Part shown: piece after piece, positions 12,528 to 24,700 of the stretch | How positions within the stretch are numbered: the stretch's first letter is position 1 | How the letters are laid out: each line of letters opens with the position of its first letter | Assembly: GCF_037042905.1 (NCBI RefSeq) | Contig: NC_087247.1 | Span: 62,457,920-62,521,919, forward strand | Reading direction: 5' to 3' | Length of the DNA: 64,000 bases | From: Lytechinus pictus | Lineage: Eukaryota > Echinodermata > Echinoidea > Temnopleuroida > Toxopneustidae | Translations under genes and position numbers: made by a program | The notes under the pieces: generated by a model | Seen by the model: only the letters and a program-made list of their open reading frames with translations | Told to the model about the DNA's origin: nothing | Database searches by the model: none

Positions 12528-15500
12528 AGGGATCAGAGATTAACTGGTATTGACATCGTTTTAATCAGTTTGAAGGCATGGACCTATTATAACTGTTGAA
12601 AGCAAGTAAAAATTACCCACCTATTATCTTAATGTGATAATCAGTATTTGATCAAGTCTCCTCCTGGTAAACACTAATCACTACCTGCTTGCCCTTGTCT
12701 GGACATTCAATCTTGATACCTGAATATGTGGAACAACTGAACACGATAGGTTAGCCTCTCAAATATTCATTTTTACCTAGATTCAATCCACATGTTTTAG
12801 ATTCACAAATGATGTGTCTTGAATCATGTCATTAAAATACAATGAGCCATGTACTGATGTACTATCACTATTTTTTGTTACCAATTCTACATTGATTATC
12901 GGCAACAAACATTTCCCTGAAAAAAATGAGATACACAGAAGATTGAAAAGCTTGGCTGCTATGGTGTTATATCCAATGGGAAAGTATTCACTCTCAGAGA
13001 TAAAGAGCTCAACATCACTTGAAAGATTACTTTTTTGAAATGATTTTTCCTACAATTTTTGAAACAAGACCTTGTCACTCCATTTACACCCCTGCTTTAG
13101 ATATAAGGTAAGCCAACCAAATTTTGAAAGTTGGTTTGATTGAAATAGAAAGCAACATGTTATTAAGAATGAGCAATTTCAGTCAGTTATTAATTTTAAT
13201 AATGTGCAACAAGTTGATTAGAAAATGGCTACTATATGATGCACTATTTTGTAAATATTTGTAATTGTCTATCTAAATACAAGCTATCAAAATATCATTA
13301 AATTTCCTGAACTGTTAAAATAACAGTTTCACAACAAAAAATGAGAACAAGGGCAATGCATATACAGGAGCATTAAAAAAACAACAACCAAGAGTATTAC
13401 ATACAGTCTTATAAAAGAGTGGCAACTAATCTAAATCAATTACAAATCTCATAAGTAACAAATAAGATTGTTTCTTCTTCAATTTCCAGTGGTGTGCTTT
13501 GATGAAATGATTAAATATTCAAAACAAGATTGACACTCTCCCTACTTAGAATATGGACCCTCCACTTAAAAGTATATATCTGTACCAGTCTAATTTGTAT
13601 TAATTATTAGCCAACAGATCAAAACATTTCCCCATGAAACTTATTCACAAGACCCACCTTGATTATTATTTACTGCTGTTTAGCTGTATAAGTATTTAAT
13701 GAAAATTATTTCATGTTTCAGCAGACTGAATATGGTTAGTTTAAATCTACAGGTTCATAAGACTGATAATGTCACATAGTATGCAAATAAATAAAATGAA
13801 GATATATACATGCAATTTATTTTTCAAATCTTTAATAATTATCATAGTAAGATATTTAGCATTTCACAAGTTGTTCATCATGTACAATGTAGACATTTTA
13901 TGATGCACACATAAATCAAACATGCATTTCTACAAAAATGCAGCACACATTGGAAGACAGTCTACAAAACATCTGAATAACAGTTTTACTATAATAAGAC
14001 TTACACTCTTTTCATAAAAAAAAAACTCAATTAGATACCTTGTCAAAAGTTGGAACCACATCTTGATTACCAATTCTCACACTTCATGATAGACAAAACA
14101 ATTGGGAATGTAGGAAAGCAAAAATGAAAAGATGCAAAGTGCCTTTAAACCTGAATTCCTGCAAAAAAGACGTGGTACAGACTTTTGACAAGAAGTAATG
14201 ACTTTTAAACTCTCAAATCTTCATGGTCCATTTCATGGTTTTTATTTGAAATTGAAGTATTAAAGCAATGTTTCAAAACTTAATATATGACAATACATAT
14301 AAAAAATTTATCCACAAATATGACAAATTTTCAATTTCATATCATGCCAAATCAAATGACTAAAAAGGTTACACTGATTGTGTTAAACCTCGAAATACAA
14401 GAGAAATGGGTAACCTGTAAACACTCCCATCAAAATATTTTTATTCAAATATCATTTAGAAAATGGCTACAATCAGAAAACGGCTCCACATGTACTGAAA
14501 GAAAATTATAATTTATCCTTTTTATTCATTTATTCTACATAATTCATCAAGATTGAAATACAAATGAATTATGATAGTATTACTTCGAAATACTTGAAAT
14601 GAGCCCAGAAGTTACTTTCATTGCTAAGTAATGCTAAAAATAAACAGAACATCGCTTGCATGACAAATCTCTGTCCTCAATCGTCAACAACGTATTTCAT
14701 GACAGAATGTTATCATACAAATGATGATAATGGTGGCAATGTGTCCCATGATATAAATGTTTGAGATGATTGATGAACATTTAAGCTTCAGAAGCTTCTC
14801 AGATTACTGGTAGAGGTTTGTGAGCTAAGAAGATGCATTTTCCTGGAAGTCTGGATCGATGTTGATTTATGGCGTAATTCCCATTGTAATAGTCGAGAGT
14901 TGCCCTTTACTGATACTAGCATGTGACCTCTGGGAACATATGATTGCTTCTGTTCATGTCCCATTTACTGCAGTCTCAAGATTATACCAACCAAATATCT
15001 ATCATTGCCATCATCTGTTTAAAAAAATCTTTATTCTCAAATCGTACAGAAACAGATAATAAAAAGAGTCCATATGAGCAGAAAGGGTTTAATGCTTTGT
15101 AATATATCTGAAGGATTGCAAGCAATGACTAATTAGACAAAGCAGATGTTTAATACTAGTACATATTCTTATATTCTATAAATTTATGTCTTTACAAATT
15201 TTCACATAAATTTAAGTGAAGTAAAATGAATTTATTTCCCTCACCCATGGTGTTAGCAAAGGGGTCATACCCCAACAATTCAAGTGTGGATTAAGTCATC
15301 CCATGCATATTTTTGGAATATTCATTGCCCAAGTCATTGCTCCATCAAACAAGCAATCTAATATGTTCTTCAGACAATTTCTTAATCCCAGATAATCCTT
15401 AACTCAATACTACCTTTTCTTTTGTTTCTGACTGTCTTTCTTAACCTCACACTATTTGATAAGCTACAATGTAGGGTTAACACCTTAATGACTTAACCCT

Positions 15501-16056
15501 GGACTATTGGACAGTTAATGAATATTGATGATTTTGGCACGCAATGCACATTAATTGCAAACTTTCAACTTCTCCAATAAGTTAATGCTTAGCCCCACTT
15601 TTTCTTAGCCCAGTCTGGTTTCAGACGGCTATTAGCACTGCAATAAGCTGGCTAACCTTGCTTTTTCAGTCAGTCCGCAAGCCCTGAAAAAGTAGCTTCT
15701 TTTATCCAAGTGATATTCATGACTAGAGGGTTTTTGCATAGTTAATGAGCTTGGTGCGAACCAAAACACCTCTTTTTATTCGGCCATTGCTGCTCTAAAT
15801 ATTGACCAAATTTCATGTTTTTGGTATCTTTGTAAAGAAGAAGAATCATTCTTTCAGGTCATGTGTTTGGATTTTTAAAAGAATGTTGTAATATGGGAAA
15901 AACTTTTTATCTAAAACATGAAACAAAATATTTTTTTTCATGCAACAAAAGTTGTTGTTTCCACACTTAATTTCTGTTTGGGCACAAATGATTTTTAGAT
16001 CATGATAAAGCTGAAGATCTAAGCTTTAATATGATATAATTTTTATAAGAAGATGT
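12528..16056. other. Intergenic DNA, no supported gene
   Basis: AT-rich. A 58-codon minus-strand frame at 14788-14964 was examined and not accepted. I see no transposon ends. Confidence 0.4.
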
Positions 16057-16355
16057 ATTTTAGATGGGTCAGCAGCCAGCTTTTCATAGGCCAAGTACAT
16101 TTTGCAGCTCAAAAACAAGAATACTGCGCTCTGATTGGTCATAGAGACCACACACCCATGCAAATTCCAATGTTCCCCACACTGGGCCTCTGCAAGGTCA
16201 CACTCACCATGTGGTAATCTCTTCAAATTACCCGCGCCTGTTTGTTTTGAAAACAGTATTCAGCCAATCAGAACTCTTGATTTTATGTTACTCAGAAATT
16301 TCAGAAATCTCGTCTTGCATCTTGATGGAAAAAGCTGGCTGCTGACCCATCTAAA
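16057..16355. repeat. MITE of about 300 bp with long perfect terminal repeats
   Basis: The left end TTTTAGATGGGTCAGCAGCC continues into AGCTTTT, and the right end AAAAGCTGGCTGCTGACCCA continues into TCTAAAA. This gives over 20 bp of perfect inverted repeat. A second, inner pair is present: GAATACTGCGCTCTGATTGG on the left and CAGTATTCAGCCAATCAGAA on the right. The overlapping open frames on both strands are a by-product of the palindrome. Confidence 0.85.
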
Positions 16356-17069
16356 AGATGCCACATATCAAGAGTGACATTGTAAGAAAGTATAGAGTTT
16401 GAGCTTTCTGATGATATAAAATAATGTTGGTGCCTAAAACACAAAATGTTGCACAATTTGCAAGTGAAAACAGAGGAAGAAAATTTTGTTTGATGCATCT
16501 TTTCAGGTAAAAAATTCACTTATTTATCGAAATATTTCATTCAAAAGAAATGACCAATATAAAAGGGTAACATTTACTCTTGTCCATGGTACAAAAATCA
16601 ATATTACTCAAGGAGAAAGTGGTTAAATTCTTTGAGAAAGAAATTCTCACAATTCACGAGATTTTGCAGGGACATGAATTCAGCCACGAGAGGACTTGGA
16701 TAAATCTTGCTCATTTGCTCATTAACACAGGGGCTTGCGGACTGACTGTTTTAGCAGGGCAATATAATGTATAATTTATGCCAGCTCACTTTGGAAAAAT
16801 GTATTCAGAAACTATTAAAGCTTAACCCTGAGAAAAAGCCGGAGCTATTTCTCAGGGGTGAAGGAAAAGCTTTGAAGTCTGAAAAGCATATAAGGTGAAT
16901 CTTTCAGTGTTTGGGATGTATGTGGTTTATACTGAAATTTAACAAATAAAAAAATGTTCTTTGCCATGGGTTCATAAGAACTTGTTTGTCACAATAAAGA
17001 TCTGCTGGTCATATCACCCTTGCAAAGTCATTAACCCCACACTGAACTAAATCACTTCCACCTATGGTA

Positions 17070-17400
17070 TCTATTAATTTGGTCTACAAGCAGTGCTGTT
17101 GGTCTATTTCTCTGATAGCTAATACTACATGGGCTAAACCAATGCATCTAATAATGATTTGGTCTAATGCCCAATTAGTCTCATTCTAATTTGGTATATT
17201 GCCCAGTTGGTAAAATTTCAATTTTATCTTATATTTTCATTTGTCAAATGAAAATTTGGTTCATGCACAATTTAATCAAATAGATTAAGTGGTGTTAGAC
17301 CAAGTGAATATTAGACAATATAACCTTACTTGAAATTAGACAATGGTTAATAAGCTAATTGGCTATTAGACCAAATGGTAAACAGTTGTGGACAAATTTG
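17070..17400. repeat. Phrase repeat built on TTGGTCTAAT / ATTAGACCAA
   Basis: The short phrase TTGGTCTA recurs in direct orientation in the left part, and its complement TTAGACCAA recurs in the right part. Variants such as TTAGACAAT also occur. The whole forms an imperfect AT-rich inverted repeat. No coding signal. Confidence 0.6.
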
Positions 17401-18301
17401 GATTGGGCCTATGAATGGGATGAAACCTATGGGAAGAAAATGAAGCAGCTGTAGACCAATCAGCAAATTTATCTTTCATATCAGTGATCCCGAAATCTTG
17501 GGTTAACAAGAATTTCACTGCCTTGTCATATTACCACAAAGTGGGCCATAGGTTTTGATTGTACCACTGTACCATACCACTGACTCTGCAGATTTTTTGT
17601 GCATCATTATGCATTTCATCCACACACTAAGAAAGATCCAAATAAATGTGCACTTTTGGCAAAGGGCCTATAAGGTAAATGCAATAATACAAGAAATAAA
17701 CAATGGTTTTGTACCATGATACAATTGAAATCTCTCATGAGAATACTGGCCAGTATGATTGGTGAAGCATGCGGTCCTGTGGTGAACTCTGGTCTAATGT
17801 TGTGATTTCAACAATGGAGCAGTAGATGTTGCACAAATACTTTATAATAGAGACTCAATTTATCAGCTCATTTTATACTAAAATAATTCCTTAATGCCTG
17901 GGAATAATACCCAAAATAGATTTCTTCATCATTAAATGAGGAAACTAAAACATACGAAACATACAGTGTAAACAAAATTTGGGCATTTTTCAGCAACCCA
18001 TAATTTTAGCCCAGATTTAGACCACAGTCCAAGTACAGGCCTATGACTCTAGATAATGTATGCATGGATAAGTCCTTATACAACACTTATATCATTGGCA
18101 AGAGTTAATCTAAAATATCATAAGTTTCTTGTAGTTTGCTTAGTACTGTGAGGGCCAAGGGTCCAGATCTTAAATGTATGTATACTCTACAGACAATCAT
18201 CCAGGGGATGGAAGCCTTCATATCATAATTACAATAAATTGCTTTGAGATATCTTTGATGACTGAAGTCATAAAGGTGGAATGGCTATGTATTATCAATA
18301 A

Positions 18302-18463
18302 TACCTCAGTCCCATTTCCCCTGCGGCGGCCGTAAGGCGAGTCGAAAACAGCCCTTTTTAACACCTTTGTACCAGTAACATATAGGTGGTTTGAATTAAA
18401 ATAAATAAAACGGCTGTTTTCGACTAGCTGTAAGGCTGCCGTAGGGGAAATGTGACTGAGGTA
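18302..18463. repeat. PIF/Harbinger-like MITE, copy 1, with TAA duplication
   Basis: The ends are TACCTCAGTC and GACTGAGGTA. The three bases TAA flank both sides (18299-18301 and 18464-18466), matching the TWA target duplication typical of PIF/Harbinger elements. Inner arms GGCGGCCGTAAGGCGAGTCG and CGACTAGCTGTAAGGCTGCC also pair. Two relatives lie at 26261 and 27080. Confidence 0.85.
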
Positions 18464-18517
18464 TAAGTAACAAATAATTACAAAATGCCATCACACACCC
18501 CCTCCCCTTCTTTAAGG

Positions 18518-19080
18518 CCCCCATTCCAAGGAACATAGACCCCTGAAAGATAAACAATTGACAAGGTTCTTCAGCAGTCTTAAGATCACTGAAATATGTG
18601 GTCTCTGTGAAATAACTGAGAAAGAGTAGTCCTACAGTGATCTATTAATGGACTTTCAATATTTCAATAGTCTATCAGAGATCTTTTATGCAACAAATGA
18701 TCTTTTGGCAATCTTTCTCTGGACTTCCACTGGCCTATTAATGATCTTTAAATGAACTCTCAAGAGTCCAGTAATCTCAACAAAGATCTTAAGTGATTGT
18801 CGAAAGATCATGGAAAGCCAAAACAAGACCTTTGAAAGTTCACTGAGAAGCCACTGAAAGAACAGTGAAGGACCATTCTATTGAAAGACTGATGAAAGAT
18901 GAACTTTTTTTTCAAGTTTTGTAACCTATGAAGACCACAAAATGAATGACCACTGAAAGATCAGTTCGGAATCATGCAAGACCTAAAAAAAGAAAGTTCA
19001 TTGAAAGACCAATGAAAGATCAAGAGATGTTCATGGTCTTTCAGGTCTTGGATCATTTCTTGTCCTCTGTAGAATGGGGG
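18518..19080. repeat. Inverted element rich in GAAAGATCA phrases
   Basis: The ends are CCCCCATTCCAAGGA and TCTGTAGAATGGGGG, a short inverted repeat. The left half carries GATCTTT and CTTTC words. The right half carries the complementary TGAAAGATCA and GAAAGACC words about eight times at irregular spacing. The composition is that of a foldback element with internal short repeats. No open frame. Confidence 0.65.
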
Positions 19081-19198
19081 ATTAAGACATAACGGGGTGA
19101 CTAACATACCCCAAAACACAAATTTTTAAGAATGATTCATTACAAATTTGACTAAACTTAACTTTATCTATGACTGAAAATAAACTTTTATTCAGAAG

Positions 19199-19250
19199 TG
19201 CTAAATATATCACTTGCTGAGCAAGTGATAGCTGAGCAAGTGATATATTT
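19199..19250. repeat. Perfect short hairpin
   Basis: Arms TAAATATATCACTTGCT and AGCAAGTGATATATTTA are perfect complements of 17 bases. The spacer repeats the GAGCAAGTGAT word. I cannot tell whether it is transcribed; it could be a tiny MITE. Confidence 0.7.
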
Positions 19251-19349
19251 AATGCTCCTATCCCCCTTTAAAGGATTAGTTATTAATGACATATATGAAA
19301 TGTAGAAGAGGATTACAGTTCACCTTGGGAGTTGTCATGAATTTTTTTG

Positions 19350-20450
19350 TTGTTGGAGGAATGGAAGATATGGAAATTTAAAGGCAAGAGAGAAAAATGA
19401 GAAGTATCTTAGGTATTTAAAAGGAAGGTAAACCAAATGAGAATTGATGACTTGGAGCAGAAGAGTAGATGAGATGAGAAATCCTGGCAGCAATGAGTAG
19501 ATGAGCAGTGGTGAGTAGATTGCAATGAGGTGTCTCAACAATCCAGGCAGTTTGACTGTCTGTCATCAGGAGTGAGTGGGTACAGGCAGCGGTAATGCAT
19601 TAGTGACCATTATGACATTGTGAGTGTAATCTAGTGCCGTCAGTGTGACGTATCGTAGTCAGTGGTGGCGCTATTTAGTGTGAAAGTAGACTTGCGGTTG
19701 TTGCATGGGTGTAAGCTGTAGCCATCTTTAATCACATCCAACACAACCACCACACCAACTGAGACAATAGCAATCTCATCACCAACATACCCCAACGACA
19801 CTCGAGAAGCTACTGAAATACACCTGCATGACACCATACCTCAAGACACAGGCCTCCACATCAACAACGCCTAGCATCAATCCTACACACCAACTCACAA
19901 GAGACCAACACCCTAACCCCTGCCACTTGTTTTAGCACCAGCATCAACCCTACTGCCTATCATCCACCTAAGGGCTAACCTGCTCTCGTCATCCATATCA
20001 TGTCAACAAGATTTTCAAGCCCACTGCAGATGCAAACTCCATCCTACAATACGCCCATGCAACAGTTGTAAGTCTACTTTTCCGCCAATGGTGCCACCAC
20101 CGACACCGACCAGTCACACTGCCGGCTCAGACGGCACCGGATAACACCCACATCTGCCCAACAATCACTAATGCCTTGCCGCAGCCCGCACCCACTCAAT
20201 CCTGATGACGGACAAGTCAAGCTGCCCAGAACTTATGAGAATCCTCATCACATCTACTCACCACTGCTCATCTACCCATCACAACCAGAAATTAAAGACT
20301 CATCAACTCTTCTGCGCCAAGTCATCATTTCTCATCTTGTTTACAGTCCTTTTAAGGAGCACACCTTATGTCATAAAATATACTTCTCACTTTCAGGTAA
20401 TTCAATTTCCATCAGTTTCATTCCATTATCTAAAAGTCCTTTCCATGACT
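19350..20450. repeat. Long foldback element, arms of about 370 bp
   Basis: The left arm (about 19355-19715) is the imperfect reverse complement of the right arm (about 20055-20445). Paired blocks include AGTAGATGAGCAGTGGTGAG with CTCACCACTGCTCATCTACC, and AAAGTAGACTTGCGG with TAAGTCTACTTTTCC. The loop of about 340 bases is rich in CACCA/CACAC words. The 162-codon frame in the right arm is incidental. Transcription across it would give a long imperfect RNA hairpin. Confidence 0.8.
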
Positions 20451-20513
20451 AACCACAAGGTGAACTGTAAGCCTCTTCTATGCAAAACTTCAAGAATCAT
20501 CTACATACACACA

Positions 20514-20726
20514 CAGTTGTGCTCAGAAGGTAGTGAACCACACCAGGAAATTAACGTATTTGAAAGTGTTCAAGTTCTGCGAGGTTTTAAATATTCAATT
20601 GTGAATTCGGGTGATATTACATTCAATCAAGTTTGTTTCTCTGAGCTCACAGAACACTGTTATGTTGTTGTCTACATGAAGGAGTGCTTTTAGTGGAAGG
20701 GGTTCACTAACTCTTGAGCACAACTG
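20514..20726. repeat. MITE with Tc1/mariner-like ends
   Basis: The ends are CAGTTGTGCTCAGAAGGTAG and CTAACTCTTGAGCACAACTG, inverted to each other. The CAGT-type terminus next to TA on the right side is typical of Tc1/mariner relatives. The left flank is CA, so the TA duplication is no longer intact. Length is about 213 bp, with no transposase. Confidence 0.7.
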
Positions 20727-20839
20727 TACATGTACCTTGATATTCTGATAAAAAACCTTATATCCCTCCATTACTAGAAAGCTCTGAATTAAAGTCAACT
20801 CAGTCACAATCATGCTCTATGATAAATTGAACCGTGAGT

Positions 20840-21160
20840 AAATAAGACTTCCACTATACAGAACAGTGTAATGAACTTCAACAGTGGACACATCAGAATA
20901 ACATGAAGTTAAACCCCCGTAAATGCGTAGTAATGAATGTCCACTTTATGCGTTCTGATGTTATTACACCAAAGATATGCTTTGGTGATTATAAACTAAG
21001 TGAGGCAACAGTTGTGAAATTATTAGGAGTACTTATTCAAAATGATCTAAAATGGTCCAGCCAAGTAAATGAAATGGTCAAGTGAGCAATCAAAAGGGTG
21101 TACATTCTTCAAATTCCGAAAGGATTAAGATTACCTATAAGTGATCTGATTTCCGTTTAG
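20840..21160 (+). pseudogene. Decayed reverse-transcriptase fragment of a non-LTR retrotransposon
   Basis: In one frame the sequence reads LQQWTHQNNMKLNPRKC, then later VVKLLGVLIQNDLKWSSQVN. These match the conserved C-terminal reverse-transcriptase pattern W..NNMKLNP.KC ... VKLLGV.I..DLKW of CR1/L2/Jockey-like elements. After an in-frame stop at MVK, the same frame resumes as AIKRVYILQIPKGLRLPISD before a second stop, as the family does downstream. There is no endonuclease or catalytic YADD region, so this is a 3' relic. The exact clade was not assigned. Confidence 0.85.
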
Positions 21161-21480
21161 TGTTCAATTGTCATGCGTTCCAATATATATCCATATCAAT
21201 TCTTGCGCAATATTTCCAATGTCAGCAATATAATTCTTGTGCAATTAATAATCTTAGCAGTAAACAAATTTTTCAGTTTTTGATAATTTAATATGGGAAT
21301 TATAATTCAATTTTTAAATAACATAAGTTTTTGTCAATTATTTTACATATTATAGCTCGATATATTTTACATCCGGACAAAGAGTACATATTTCAGGGAC
21401 ATTTTTCTTTGCTTCTGTTTTGTCTTGTTTAATAATATGGAAGAAAAACTATATTTTAAACTTTTAGGTCACAATTTCAC

Positions 21481-21486
21481 TTTATT
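21481..21486 (-). promoter_or_regulatory. Candidate NOL8 polyadenylation signal
   Basis: TTTATT on the plus strand is AATAAA on the coding strand, about 210 bases after the NOL8 stop. This gives a plausible short 3' UTR. Other AATAAA words occur in this AT-rich DNA, so the choice is by proximity only. Confidence 0.45.
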
Positions 21487-21696
21487 AACAAAACTGAATT
21501 ATTTGACATCTAGCAAATTTGTTTCTTAGATCTATTCTAGAAATAATACGAGATGTATCAAGGATTAAGGGATTGACTTGTTTCAATTTCAAATTCATTC
21601 ATATTTAAACTCATTGATTGAAAGTAACGCTAACAAGAATCCATATGTTCACAAATATCACATGATCTCAGATTGCACATCCATACATCATATTAA

Positions 21697-21786
21697 TCAT
21701 AATTTTTTACTCTTTGCTGGTTTCTTCTGCCATTTCTTTGATGTCTTCTGATCCCGTACAGCTTTCTGATGTCTCTTGCGGAAGTC
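21697..21786 (-). CDS. NOL8: NOL8 last coding exon 14 (residues 1116-1144 and stop)
   Basis: Acceptor TTCTCCCTCAG in phase 0. It encodes DFRKRHQKAVRDQKTSKKWQ and a Lys-rich tail ending in KSKKL then TGA. A basic C-terminus of this kind is usual for NOL8 and suits nucleolar retention, which is an inference. Confidence 0.94.
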   Translation of the reverse strand, partial: DFRKRHQKAVRDQKTSKKWQKKPAKSKKL

Positions 21787-24700
21787 CTGAGGGAGAATAA
21801 TGAAAATTCCATATAAATATAAAATTCTAATCCAATTATATATTATCCAAAGTATTATGGCTGAAAAATAAATTATAAGTGTTCTTAATGCATAGTAACG
21901 TACAAAAGAGCTGTCTAAAAAGAATGAATAAGGCACTGACCTCTTAAAGACTGTTTTACATTGCTTATCTGAATAAAATCTTTACCATGGTACTATATGG
22001 ACCACTTGATTCCAGAATGAAATGGGTTAGAACTCCTTCTCCCCCTTCATAGCTAAAGTCAAACATGCAGCAGAAACAATTGCACCATCAAGCATGTTTT
22101 AAAGTTTATGTAAAAGGGAGTATTTATCCACTTACATTTTGCAGCTGAGATTTCACTTCTTGCCAGGTTGTCATCATAGTAGCTTGGTCTTTGGGTCGAC
22201 AAAACATCTGGGATCCAACTGCAAAAATGGATGTAAAACAATGAACTACCTTCAGTCAATTAGACCTGGTATAAAATACAATGCAACTGATTCTTGTTGC
22301 ATGAAAATTATTGTTGCCAACTAAAATTCTGTTGATATATAAAAAGAGATCTGCAATATCATTGTGTTTCACCATTACATTTTAGTCTTATAAATAAAAT
22401 TGATAAATTAATTATTTTAGTCTTATAAATAAAATTGATAGATTAATTCAAAGAAACCTATTCTATCAATATAAATCAATTATCATATTAGCAAGTACAC
22501 ATAAATTACCTGTAAGTCTAGGGTCATTTGGTAGAAAGAAGAATGCTTGTGGAACAGACATGCCCTTTGATTCTTCTTCTTCCACAGTTCTGTCAAGAAA
22601 AATATAAAGAGATATCATGTTAACCAGCAAAGATTCATTCCTACTGATCAAATAAGCACTTTGTGCATTGTACTAACTGTATTTTACACAAAATGGTCAC
22701 TTCTGATGAAATAATATCAAATCACTGTTCCATCCCCTTTAATTACAAACAAAATGAATGAAAGGTTTTGGTTAAAGTATAAATTGAAAGAACAATTAAG
22801 TAAATCCAAATATGTTGAATACATTGATTGAATAAAAACACACATAATAAAAATTTCAACATGTATTAATCAACTCTTTCTTCATGACCCTGTAAATATA
22901 AAATCAATAGTACCCAACCATAGTAACGATTCTCAAACAAAATACTGGATTCTATAGAAGTCACCATTAACAGCAGTAACATCCATTTCTAAGTTTTACA
23001 AAATAAAGCCCATCTGTTTCTTCCCCCAAAAAGTGTTTATTCAGTCGTGTATAAATGTTGATGTTGAAATTTCAAGTTTTGTTGAGCACCATATACATGT
23101 AGTGACTAAATATTAAAAAAAGAAGAGCTACATTGGATTACATTGATTAACACGATTAATCCCTTGGAGTGTTATCCACATTCAGCTCATAATTGTTGAA
23201 ATTGAAATGAATATCAAATCAAATTTCTGAACAAAATAGTTTAACTTACTCTGTAGATTTTACCTCCTTTGGATCAATGTCCACAACTCCATCATCATCA
23301 CCTTCCTCATCACTGCTATCATATTTGAACCTCTTTGAAGGGAACAATGATGAAGCAAGGCCTGCAGTGATATCTTCATCTTTCTCAGGGCGGGAAAGTT
23401 CATCTATGAAAATAACACAAATAAGATGCTTAAGGATCATATAAGAAAAAAAACTATTAACCATTTGAAAGATATGAAAGAAGTATAATATGACAACAAA
23501 GGTTAAATGCATTATTACCTCTTACCACCTTAGTTTTTTTTATTGAGAAACACTGGTGAGATTCATGATATTTATTGGCCAATGCACACGTTTTATCTAG
23601 CACTGCTCATGATGCTGAGTAACTGCTCGTTTCCTCATCACCTTTTTCATAATTTTCTGATTAATTTTCCTTCCAAAAGGTAATCATTAATTCCTAAGGG
23701 GGGAAATTAATTTCTAGCCCATTTACATAACTTAGGGCTAGAACTCTTATAAAGTCAAATTTGGTGTGCCCTAAATTTTAGGAATAACCAATCCTGCGTG
23801 CACATGATATAGGAAAATCTATAACTTTTAAATGTAATGCAAGTGCCAAGACCCCCCCCCAAAAAAAAAAAAGATACAGCCCAAAGCCATATATTCAATA
23901 TGGCTCCAAGATGACTACCAAGTATAGTCATGGTAGCATTTTCCTTTTTGAAACAGCAGTGGGCGATAATAGCAATATATTGAACTGAAAATTAAAAATT
24001 GGGGACAGGACTCCCATTCATCAAGTTCTGGTGAATAAACAAGTACATGATGTTATCATCTATCACATTTTGTGGTGACAGTGAAGGCCTAGCTATATAA
24101 TATATATTTTATTATTTTTTAGAAGGTTGTTTTAACAGTTTTAGGTGTGACATCAACTACTGAATTACAATATGCGAGCGAGCAATAATATACTTATTAT
24201 ACTGTAGGATATTTGAAGTTTTGAATGCTTAATTGCATCATAATCATTTAATATAATTGGTCCATAGCCATCATATATAGGCCTCCTTGTTGCTTATATA
24301 CGTTTCCTAGCAACCGTTGCTGTACTAAATATTTTGGCACCAGCTTTGAAAATGTTTGGAATGTTATGTGGATCATGTGTGCCAAGTTCCATGCCTTTAT
24401 CACAATCGAAACATGTTTTCACAAATCGCCTAGACCATCACAATTTTTCTCAAGTGATGGAAATAATTCGCCATGGGCGGATCAATCTAGGATTTTGAGG
24501 GGGGAGGATTTAAGACATACATGTAGGTCACCGATAGAAATATAGGTAAATGGTAAATGTACATAGACACTTACCCTCCCCGACCCCAATATTTTGAAAG
24601 CACCCCCATAATGGCGGGGTGTTGGACCCCTCAAAAATCGAGGTTGAGTCGTCCCAGAAATGAGGGGGGGATGGCGGGATCGGCCCCCCCTCCTTAATTT

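Noticed and set aside
14788-14964. 58-codon minus-strand frame (GHMLVSVKGNSRLLQWEL...) after a good acceptor-like site
   Set aside because: In this frame the sequence just after the acceptor begins with TAA, so it cannot be spliced onto an upstream exon; no recognised domain.
20205-20693. 162-codon plus-strand frame
   Set aside because: It spans the right arm of a foldback element and most of a Tc1-like MITE, so it crosses two unrelated repeats.
23404-23512. N-terminal extension of the frame containing NOL8 exon 11
   Set aside because: It lies upstream of the acceptor TTTTCATAG whose phase matches exon 10; hydrophobic text there is translated intron.
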